Origin: Syntrophobacterales bacterium
GTDB lineage: Bacteria > Desulfobacterota > Syntrophobacteria > BM002
DNA: 14,376 bases
Direction of reading: 5' to 3'
Assembly (NCBI GenBank): GCA_030601545.1
Contig: JAUVTM010000024.1
Location: 1-14,376 of the forward strand
Below the pieces are notes generated by a model, which saw nothing but the letters and a program-made list of their open reading frames with translations, was not told the DNA's origin and did no database searches. Numbering within the stretch: position 1 is the first letter of the stretch; every line of letters starts with the position of its first letter. Positions 1 through 5,809 of this stretch are shown piece by piece. The position numbers and the translations under genes are program-made.

Positions 1-182
1 AGTCCGTGAGCGATGACCTGGTGGTAGCCGACATGAACCACCCGCTGGCCGGGGAACGTCTGCATTTCGATGTCAAAGTGGTCGGGGTTCGAGAGGCCCG
101 GGCTGAGGAGTTGGAGGCGCTGAAAGAAGACGACGGGTGCGTCCCCGAAAGCTGTGCATGTTGCTCAACGACCTGCGACTGA
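1..182 (+). CDS. slyD: SlyD-like FKBP-type peptidyl-prolyl isomerase, C-terminal fragment
   Basis: Reading from base 3, the last 59 residues of a protein are visible, ending at TGA (180-182); the start lies outside the window. The stretch DMNHPLAGERLHFDVKVVGV is the typical end of the FKBP domain of SlyD-type isomerases (usual motif NHPLAG followed by F-V--V). The tail is cysteine-rich (C-VPES-CACC-STTC-D), like the metal-binding tail of SlyD. SlyD is a cytoplasmic prolyl isomerase, chaperone and nickel-binding protein. Here the tail has five cysteines and no histidines, so it is shorter and more cysteine-based than the E. coli tail. A terminator follows directly, so this gene appears to end its own transcript and is not part of the methyltransferase operon. 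The family call rests on about 60 residues. Confidence 0.8.
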   Translation, partial: SVSDDLVVADMNHPLAGERLHFDVKVVGVREARAEELEALKEDDGCVPESCACCSTTCD

Positions 183-214
183 GAGAACCATCAGCACGTC
201 AAGCAGAAAACAAA

Positions 215-252
215 GGCTGTAAGAACCCTATGGGATCTTGCAGCCATTTTTT
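215..252 (+). terminator. Rho-independent terminator after the SlyD-like gene
   Basis: The arm GGCTGTAAGAACCC (215-228) pairs with GGGATCTTGCAGCC (232-245) across a three-base TAT loop, with one G-T wobble and one A-A mismatch in a 14-bp stem. ATTTTTT follows. This is a strong intrinsic terminator separating the SlyD-like gene from the methyltransferase operon. Confidence 0.9.
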
Positions 253-382
253 ATCCCGCCAAGCGGTACCTGCCCTATGAAAAAAGAGGGATGTTCTTTG
301 GTTTTTAAGTTTTCTTGGTCTAGCCAATCTAATTTCACGGGCGAGTCAAAATAGAATATCCTAATACATCTTCAAAAAAACC

Positions 383-398
383 TGGCATATGGCTTGCA
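383..398 (+). promoter_or_regulatory. Sigma-54 (RpoN) type -24/-12 promoter
   Basis: TGGCATATGGCTTGCA matches the sigma-54 consensus TGGCAY-N5-TTGCW, with the diagnostic GG (384-385) and GC (396-397) separated by exactly 10 bases. It lies on the coding strand of the methyltransferase operon, downstream of the SlyD terminator and about 205 bases before the first start codon. Sigma-54 promoters need an enhancer-binding activator, so the operon is probably induced by a signal, plausibly the methylated substrate. The activator gene is not in the window. Confidence 0.72.
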
Positions 399-435
399 CG
401 TTTCTTTCGTGTCTCAATCACATCTGAAATTTGAT

Positions 436-453
436 TTCATTAATATTGATGAA
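436..453 (+). promoter_or_regulatory. 18-bp near-palindrome in the leader, possible operator
   Basis: TTCATTAATATTGATGAA is a dyad with every position paired except one T-G pair, centred on AATATT. It lies about 27 bases after the predicted sigma-54 transcription start, where a repressor could bind. Being AT-rich it could also arise by chance. No regulator gene is next to it. Confidence 0.3.
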
Positions 454-602
454 GTGGAAAAGTCGACATTTTTTTCCCGGGGCTCACCTGATTAAGACGA
501 TTTACCTCGAGATCTGATTTGACGGCTGTAGGTGCGAATTAATAGGATCAGCGACTAATGGAAATATTTTGACAATGGTTCTTCACTCCAAAGGGAATGA
601 AC

Positions 603-1406
603 ATGATTATCGTCGGAGAAAAGATCAATACGAGCCGAAAGAGTATTGCAGCCGCAGTGGAAGCACAAGACGTTGACTTCATTAGTGAGGTGGCAAGGGA
701 GCAGGCCGAGGCCGGCGCCCATTACATAGATGTCAATGCCGGGACCTTCCTGGACAAAGAAGTGGGTTACTTGTGCTGGCTGGTTGAGGTCGTCCAGAAT
801 GCTGTGGACCTGCCGTTGTGTCTGGACAGTCCTAATCCCAAGGCTCTAGCCGAAGCGATCAAACACCACAAAGGCGAGCCGATGATAAATTCTATCTCGT
901 TAGAGAAAGAGCGTTACGAAGCTCTCCTACCCGTCGTCACTGATCGGCCTTGTCGGGTAGTAGCCTTGTGCATGGCTGAAACATCGATGCCCAATACCGT
1001 GGAAGAGAGAGTTCAAGCCGGCGCACAATTAATCAACAAGCTGACGAATGAAGGGATCCCTCTTGAGAAGATTTACCTGGACCCCTTGGTGCAGCCCGTA
1101 TCAGTCGATACTGGCATGGGAACGGCCGTTCTGGGAGCTATCCAAAGCATCATGAATGACCTTCCAGGCGTGAACACCATTTGCGGGCTTTCCAACATCT
1201 CTTTCGGCCTCCCAATGCGCAGTCTGATCAATCGCAATTTTCTAGCTCTGTGCATGAACTCCGGTTTGTCTGCAGCCATACTGGATCCGACTGACAAACA
1301 ATTGATGGCGACATTGCTGTCCACGGATATGCTCTTGGGACGGGATGAATATTGCGAAAACTTTATCGAGGCCTATCAAAGTGGCCACATTAGCGGCTTG
1401 TCGTGA
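603..1406 (+). CDS. Methyltetrahydrofolate:corrinoid methyltransferase (MtgA/AcsE-like pterin-binding protein)
   Basis: A cytoplasmic pterin-binding TIM barrel of 267 residues, the usual size for AcsE/MtgA proteins. It would move a methyl group between the corrinoid protein and tetrahydrofolate; here the likely direction is corrinoid to tetrahydrofolate. Visible family motifs are GEKIN near the N-terminus, YIDVNAG (41-47), CLDS with Asp75, MINS with Asn96, LDP with Asp160 and GLSNIS with Asn198. These correspond to the pterin-binding Asp and Asn residues of AcsE. An in-frame ATG exists at 597, but AAGGGA (591-596) sits 6 bases before the ATG at 603 and would overlap the other. Starting at 603 also gives MIIVGEKIN, matching the second copy (MIIIAEKIN). 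It is first gene of the operon, followed by its presumed partner corrinoid protein after a repeat-filled spacer. Confidence 0.9.
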   Translation: MIIVGEKINTSRKSIAAAVEAQDVDFISEVAREQAEAGAHYIDVNAGTFLDKEVGYLCWLVEVVQNAVDLPLCLDSPNPKALAEAIKHHKGEPMINSISLEKERYEALLPVVTDRPCRVVALCMAETSMPNTVEERVQAGAQLINKLTNEGIPLEKIYLDPLVQPVSVDTGMGTAVLGAIQSIMNDLPGVNTICGLSNISFGLPMRSLINRNFLALCMNSGLSAAILDPTDKQLMATLLSTDMLLGRDEYCENFIEAYQSGHISGLS

Positions 1407-1421
1407 AAGGGTGAGTATAAG

Positions 1422-1531
1422 CCACCAAGGACAGAAAGAGATGGCAGATGTGCGAAGTGCGATTGTCCTCTCCTCTCTTGCATCTCACATCCCATATCCC
1501 ACATCTCATATCTCTGGAGCTTCGTGGTGAA
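1422..1531. repeat. Degenerate inverted repeat of the CACGAAG type in the first spacer
   Basis: The left part, CCACCAAGGACAGAAAGAG (1422-1440), and the right part, CTTCGTGGTGAA (1520-1531), look like a decayed version of the inverted element at 11543-11618. The 12-base right arm is the exact reverse complement of bases 11543-11554. The heptamer array 1480-1514 lies between the two arms. Confidence 0.45.
1480..1514. repeat. Degenerate heptamer tandem array, ACATCCC/ATATCCC type
   Basis: Five contiguous 7-base units with no slip in phase: GCATCTC at 1480, ACATCCC at 1487, ATATCCC at 1494, ACATCTC at 1501 and ATATCTC at 1508. The array lies in the 148-base spacer between the pterin methyltransferase and corrinoid genes, 74 bases after the stop codon. 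It codes for nothing recognisable. Confidence 0.7.
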
Positions 1532-1554
1532 AACCAAACTCAAAGGGGGAATGT

Positions 1555-2193
1555 ATGAGTGAATTTAGCGCGTTAAGCGAAGCTGTGATCAAAGGAGACA
1601 TCCAAACGGCTGTGGCAGAGACCCAGACAGCCCTGGATGCTGGCAGCAATGTTCAGGACATTGTGGACAAGGGTCTCATTGCCGCCATGGACCAGGTAGG
1701 AGAAAAGTTTTCAACTGGTCAGATGTTTGTCCCGCAGATGTTGCGCTCTGCTAAGACCATGCAAGAATGCATGAAACTGATCAAACCGCTCTTTGAGGAA
1801 GGCCAACTAAGCGCTAAGGGAAAAGTCGTTATCGGAACTGTGCGGCAGGATTTACACGACATCGGCAAAAACCTGGTTGCCATGATGATGGAAGGGGCGG
1901 GATTTAGCATAACGGACCTGGGCGTTGACGTTTCTCCGAAAGATTTCACCCAAAAGGCTCAAGAAGTGGGAGCGGACATAGTGGCCATGTCTGCTTTGCT
2001 CTCCACCACAATGCCGGCCATGCGTGAAACCATCGAAGCTCTGCAAGAGGCCGGAATCAGGGATAAAGTCAAGGTAATGATAGGTGGGGCGCCGGTTACA
2101 GAAAATTTCGCCAGTGAGATCAAGGCCGACTCTTACGCACCAGATGCAGGTTCCGCGGTGATTGCGGCCAAAAAGCTACTCGGCATTTCCTGA
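1555..2193 (+). CDS. Corrinoid (B12-binding) protein of a methyltransferase system, MtgC/MttC-like
   Basis: A 212-residue cobamide carrier that accepts a methyl group from an MttB-type enzyme and hands it to the pterin methyltransferase. The N-terminal helical cap (about 1-90, with the family-typical VGEKFS at 48-53) is followed by a Rossmann-like B12 domain. DLHDIGKN (99-106) holds the lower-ligand histidine, His101. SALLSTTM (146-153) and GGAP (177-180) are the other conserved cofactor-binding loops. The start at 1555 is preceded by GGGGGA at 1545-1550. An out-of-frame ATG at 1551 is ignored. It sits between the pterin methyltransferase and two MttB-like genes, the normal arrangement for a three-component methyltransferase. 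The second corrinoid gene on the other strand has the same core but a different, acidic N-terminus. Confidence 0.93.
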   Translation: MSEFSALSEAVIKGDIQTAVAETQTALDAGSNVQDIVDKGLIAAMDQVGEKFSTGQMFVPQMLRSAKTMQECMKLIKPLFEEGQLSAKGKVVIGTVRQDLHDIGKNLVAMMMEGAGFSITDLGVDVSPKDFTQKAQEVGADIVAMSALLSTTMPAMRETIEALQEAGIRDKVKVMIGGAPVTENFASEIKADSYAPDAGSAVIAAKKLLGIS

Positions 2194-2215
2194 ACACGGA
2201 TATTAGGAGTATGCT

Positions 2216-3664
2216 ATGAAACGCTCAGAAATTCCCACCTTTCAGCCCCGGCTCAGGGTACTAAACCGCGAACAGGCCTTGGCAATCCATACGGCGGCTT
2301 TAGAGATCCTCGAGAAAACGGGTTTTAAGATGGAACATCCCCGTGCCTTGGAAATGCTTGTCGACAGAGGTTGCGAGATTTTCGATGGTGATTGGCTGCG
2401 TATGCCCCCTCATCTCGTTGAAGAGGCTCTGAAGTCAGCTCCGAAACAAATAAGTCTCTATGACCAAAAGGGTGCAAAGGCGATGGACCTCACCGGTGAA
2501 AACTCCTTCTATGGCACAGGCTCGGACGCTACCTTCACTCTGGACGTGGAAACCGGCGAACGGAGGCGAACAGTTCTTAAAGACGTCAGTAACTTCGCCA
2601 CCTTGGTGGATGACCTGGAGAACATCGACTTTGCCATGTCTATGGCAAACCCTGAAGACGCTCCCATCGAAGATATCTACGTCTATGTTTTTGCTGAAAT
2701 GGTCAGGAACATCAACAAACCCATAGTTTTCATCGCGGACAGCGGTAGAGACATTGCCAAGATCCATGAGATTGCCTGCTCGGTTGTGGGAGGTGAAGAG
2801 GAGCTTCAGAGGAAACCATTTATTCTCAATTACTCAGAGGCCATAAGCCCTCTACGATTTCCTGAAAATGTGATGGAAAAACTCATTTTCTGCGCCCAAA
2901 AGAAGATCCCCCTTTGTCTTCCCTCTGGGTCCAATGCAGGTGGTGGCGCTCCGGTAACCCTGGCCGGGGCCATGGCCCTGGGAATCGCCGAAAACCTGGT
3001 GGGTCTGGTGGTGCATCAGATGGCTGGCAAAGGCTCACCCTTTCTTTTTGGCCCCAATGTAAGTGCCTTGGACATGAAGTCCAGCGTGGTCTGCTATGGT
3101 TGCCCGGAATGGAGTCTCACCCAAGCCGCCTTAGCTGACATGCGAGACGAGATCTATGGCCTCCCGATCTGGGCCTTTGCCGGAGCCTCGGATGCCAAGG
3201 TAATGGATGCCCAAGCGGGAGCTGAAGCCATGTTTTCCATCATCACCGCCATGCTCTCGCGTGCGAACCTGATCCACGATGTGGGTTTTCTGGAATATGG
3301 GAGTACCTCTTCCCTTGAGATGATTACGATGGCCAACGAACTGATAGCCATGAGTCGTTTCTATGTCCAGGGAATCCCCGTGAATGATGCTACCCTGGCT
3401 TTAGAGGTGATAGAGAGAGTGGGTCGAGGTGGTCCTGGCTCAATTTTTCTCATGGATGACCATACTTATGATCATTTCATGGAAGCCTTGTTTCTACCGA
3501 AGCTTCTGGACCGTTCCCGCTACGATGCCTGGAAAAACGAAGGTGCCATGGACCTTTACAAGCGTTGCAACATGGAGGCTAAGAGGATTCTTTTCGAACA
3601 CGAGGTGGATCCCAAACCAGACGCAGTGCTCAAAGAGATAGAACAAATTTTGAAAAGTAGCTGA
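2216..3664 (+). CDS. MttB-superfamily methyltransferase without pyrrolysine (MtgB-like), copy 1
   Basis: A 482-residue TIM-barrel enzyme expected to demethylate a methylated amine and load the adjacent corrinoid protein. Family marks are GTGSDATFTLD (100-110), VGGEEELQRKP (191-201), ASDAKVMDAQAG (324-335) and the C-terminal GGPG--FLMDDHT (405-417). The frame is open from end to end. Where archaeal trimethylamine MttB has pyrrolysine (about residue 334, from memory), this protein has alanine in DAQAG. It therefore belongs to the non-pyrrolysine branch, which includes glycine betaine, carnitine and proline betaine demethylases; the substrate cannot be told from sequence. TAGGAG (2204-2209) precedes the ATG by 6 bases. 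The gene starts 22 bases after the corrinoid gene and is followed 15 bases later by a second, different MttB gene. Confidence 0.9.
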   Translation: MKRSEIPTFQPRLRVLNREQALAIHTAALEILEKTGFKMEHPRALEMLVDRGCEIFDGDWLRMPPHLVEEALKSAPKQISLYDQKGAKAMDLTGENSFYGTGSDATFTLDVETGERRRTVLKDVSNFATLVDDLENIDFAMSMANPEDAPIEDIYVYVFAEMVRNINKPIVFIADSGRDIAKIHEIACSVVGGEEELQRKPFILNYSEAISPLRFPENVMEKLIFCAQKKIPLCLPSGSNAGGGAPVTLAGAMALGIAENLVGLVVHQMAGKGSPFLFGPNVSALDMKSSVVCYGCPEWSLTQAALADMRDEIYGLPIWAFAGASDAKVMDAQAGAEAMFSIITAMLSRANLIHDVGFLEYGSTSSLEMITMANELIAMSRFYVQGIPVNDATLALEVIERVGRGGPGSIFLMDDHTYDHFMEALFLPKLLDRSRYDAWKNEGAMDLYKRCNMEAKRILFEHEVDPKPDAVLKEIEQILKSS

Positions 3665-3679
3665 GGACGGGGCTTCACC

Positions 3680-5116
3680 ATGCCAATGCGTTTACCATCA
3701 TACAGGCCGCTTTCGCCTGAAGATGTAAGAAAGATAGACCAGACGTCCCGCCGGATATTGGAGCGTGTGGGGATCAGAATACTCGAACAAAACTATCTCG
3801 ATATACTTAAGGCGGCAGGGGCCATTATTGACCAGGGCGATCAGAAAGTGCGCTTTGAGGCCGCTTGGTTGGATGAAGTCTTGGCGCGGGCCCCCTCTCA
3901 GTTCGTTCTCTATTCTCGAGACGGAAAAAACGATGTGCATCTCGGAGAGGGAATGGTGCATTTCGCTAATGGAGGCCGAGTATTTCGTATCCTCGATATG
4001 GGCACTGGCGGTTACCGTCTCACCATGCTCAGGGATGTGGCTCACACCGCCACCCTGGTGAATCAACTGGAGAATATAAGTCTCTACATCATTGCTTGTC
4101 AGGCACATGACTTGGAGCCTCAATACTACCATCTCAACGATTTCTATCACGCCCTCAACTTCACCTCCAAACATGTAATGGGAGGCTGTGATGATGCAGA
4201 GGGTGTTAAACAAATGTGGGAGCTTGCACAACTCATTGCGGGAGGAGAAGAAGAGCTTCGAGAAAAACCCTTCGTTTCGGTAATAAGCAATCCCATAAGC
4301 CCCCTTACCATTGACGCTAACACGCTGAAGATTCTCAATATCTGTAGCACCAGCGGCATCCCTGTCACCTGTGCTCCTGCGCCCATTTCCGGGGCTACTG
4401 CACCTGCAACTCTGGCCGGGACCCTTTGTCAAATGCACGCTGAGGCGCTCGCCGGGGTGGCTATCTGCCAGGTATTTAGTCCGGGGGCCAAAGTGCTCTA
4501 CGGTGCCGTTCCTACCACTATGGATTTGCGGCACATGGAATACACCATGGGCTCAGTGGAGATGGCAATAATGAATGCTGCCGCGGTGCAACTGGCAAAA
4601 CTCTACGATTTACCCATCTATGCTTCAGGTGGTGTTACTGAGGCCAAGAGGCCTGACATTCAGTCTGGCTGTGAAAAAACTTTTTCTAACTTGATGGTTG
4701 CCATGAATGGAGCGGATCTCATTCATTTGGCAGCCGGGATGTTGGATTCAGGGAATTCAATTTCCTACGAACAGTACGTGATAGATAATGAGATCATTGG
4801 AATGATCAACAGGATCCTTTCGGGTATCAGCGTGAACGAAGGTACTCTCGGTTTCGATGTGATTGAAAAAGTCGGCCCGGGAGGAAATTATGTTATGGAA
4901 GATCACACCATCGAACACATGAAAGAGGAATTCTTCTATCCTGATCTGAGTGTGCGCTGTAACTTCGATATATGGGAGGAGAGAGGCAGGCCCAGCATGT
5001 TAAGCTGCGCCAACGATCTGGTCGATGAAATTCTGGACGATGGAAGAGAGGGGTTGTTGGATACGGATTTGATTCTTGAAATAAAAAAGAAGTTTCCCGG
5101 TATTCAAAATCTCTAA
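3680..5116 (+). CDS. MttB-superfamily methyltransferase without pyrrolysine, copy 2
   Basis: A 478-residue MttB-family protein, clearly a paralogue but not a recent duplicate of the preceding gene. Shared landmarks are AGGEEELREKP (187-197), SNPISPL (203-209), TEAKRPDIQSG (320-330) and VGPGGNYVMEDHT (398-410). The pyrrolysine position appears as Ser (DIQSG). In place of the GTGSDA loop of copy 1 it has FANGGRVFRILD (95-106), so the substrate end of the barrel probably differs. The frame is open and ends in TAA. An alternative ATG exists two codons downstream; a GAGG-type ribosome site (about 3664-3668) suits either. The gene shares an operon, and presumably the corrinoid protein, with copy 1. 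The pair could handle two substrates, two successive demethylations, or form a mixed complex; sequence does not decide. Confidence 0.88.
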   Translation: MPMRLPSYRPLSPEDVRKIDQTSRRILERVGIRILEQNYLDILKAAGAIIDQGDQKVRFEAAWLDEVLARAPSQFVLYSRDGKNDVHLGEGMVHFANGGRVFRILDMGTGGYRLTMLRDVAHTATLVNQLENISLYIIACQAHDLEPQYYHLNDFYHALNFTSKHVMGGCDDAEGVKQMWELAQLIAGGEEELREKPFVSVISNPISPLTIDANTLKILNICSTSGIPVTCAPAPISGATAPATLAGTLCQMHAEALAGVAICQVFSPGAKVLYGAVPTTMDLRHMEYTMGSVEMAIMNAAAVQLAKLYDLPIYASGGVTEAKRPDIQSGCEKTFSNLMVAMNGADLIHLAAGMLDSGNSISYEQYVIDNEIIGMINRILSGISVNEGTLGFDVIEKVGPGGNYVMEDHTIEHMKEEFFYPDLSVRCNFDIWEERGRPSMLSCANDLVDEILDDGREGLLDTDLILEIKKKFPGIQNL

Positions 5117-5173
5117 ACCAAATATTAAACTACTATTTGAAAACAATGATAAAGAGGGGCGAAACGAAAATAG

Positions 5174-5752
5174 ATGCGCCCATCGACAAGACTCATTGCA
5201 TGTGGTGTTTTCAGGCCAGCCTTGGAACACCTGAAGCTGGAAGAAAGATACCCCTACCTGTGCTATAATTACTTTCCGTCCAACCTACACTTGAGGCCGC
5301 AAGACTTAAGAAAATACCTGTTAGAAGTAATCACATCAGCCAGACAAAGAAACGAACGCATCCTCTGCCTTTACGGGACCTGTTTTCCTGACATCGATGA
5401 CTTCTGCAGACACCAAGGGGTGACTAAAGTCCCAGGGCTTCACTGTTTTGAGATGCTCCTTGGCAGTGAACAGTACGAGAATATCATTAACGAGATGCCA
5501 GGCACCTATTTTCTGGAAAGAGACCTCATCCTGAATTTCGAGGAATACTGCCTGGAACCACTTGAACTCCATGACGACGAGATAAAAAGATTAGTTTTTA
5601 AACATTACGAGAGGATAGTATACGTAAGGCAGCCCTCAGATCCCGACTTGGTCTCCAGGGCTTCTGAGGTGGCTGAGTTTTTGCAGCTATCTTTGGAGAT
5701 CCAGGATGCGGATTATTCGCACTTGGAACAGATACTCACCGACCTACTCTGA
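5174..5752 (+). CDS. DUF1638-like cysteine-rich protein of methyltransferase operons
   Basis: A 192-residue protein I recognise as DUF1638-like from memory, by LIACGV at the N-terminus, YFPSNLHLRPQDL (33-45), LCLYGTC (64-70) and LHCFEML (89-95). No signal peptide or membrane segment is visible, so it is probably cytoplasmic. Function is unestablished. Seven cysteines are present; Cys10, Cys70 and Cys91 fall in the best-looking motifs and could bind a metal. Families of this kind occur near corrinoid methyltransferases, and here the gene lies between the second MttB gene and the corrinoid activator. A role in cobamide or zinc handling, or as an assembly factor, is therefore possible but inferred. 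The ribosome site is weak: GAGGGG at 5154-5159 is 14 bases from the ATG. The reading frame itself is convincing. Confidence 0.75.
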   Translation: MRPSTRLIACGVFRPALEHLKLEERYPYLCYNYFPSNLHLRPQDLRKYLLEVITSARQRNERILCLYGTCFPDIDDFCRHQGVTKVPGLHCFEMLLGSEQYENIINEMPGTYFLERDLILNFEEYCLEPLELHDDEIKRLVFKHYERIVYVRQPSDPDLVSRASEVAEFLQLSLEIQDADYSHLEQILTDLL

Positions 5753-5809
5753 GTCGGTAGCGCTTCACCCCTAGAGAAATTGGATGGAGCAAAGATAGGA
5801 CCGGCGAAG

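Larger units (their letters stand above)
253..602 (+). other. Leader region without genes, upstream of the methyltransferase operon
   Basis: No convincing coding sequence lies here. The region holds the sigma-54-type element at 383-398, an 18-base near-palindrome at 436-453, and a weaker sigma-70-like pair, TTGACG at 519-524 and TAGGAT at 543-548 (18-base spacer). If transcription starts about 12 bases past the sigma-54 element, the untranslated leader is about 190 bases. I looked for a cobalamin riboswitch, which would suit a corrinoid operon, and saw no recognisable B12-box sequence. Enhancer sites for a sigma-54 activator would be expected upstream of 383, but no clear repeated motif is visible there. 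Confidence 0.6.

Noticed and set aside
409..602. Cobalamin riboswitch in the leader of the corrinoid operon
   Set aside because: No recognisable B12-box sequence or characteristic core; the leader is AT-rich with only a short palindrome.
1345..1530. 61-codon plus-strand frame across the end of the pterin methyltransferase gene and the spacer
   Set aside because: It overlaps the real gene in another frame, and its second half is translated heptamer repeat.
2914..3138. Short alternative frames inside the first MttB gene
   Set aside because: They are out-of-frame shadows with no motif or ribosome site.
3698..4534. 278-codon open frame on the minus strand opposite the second MttB gene
   Set aside because: It is a shadow of a well-supported MttB coding sequence, shows no family motif and has no operon context.
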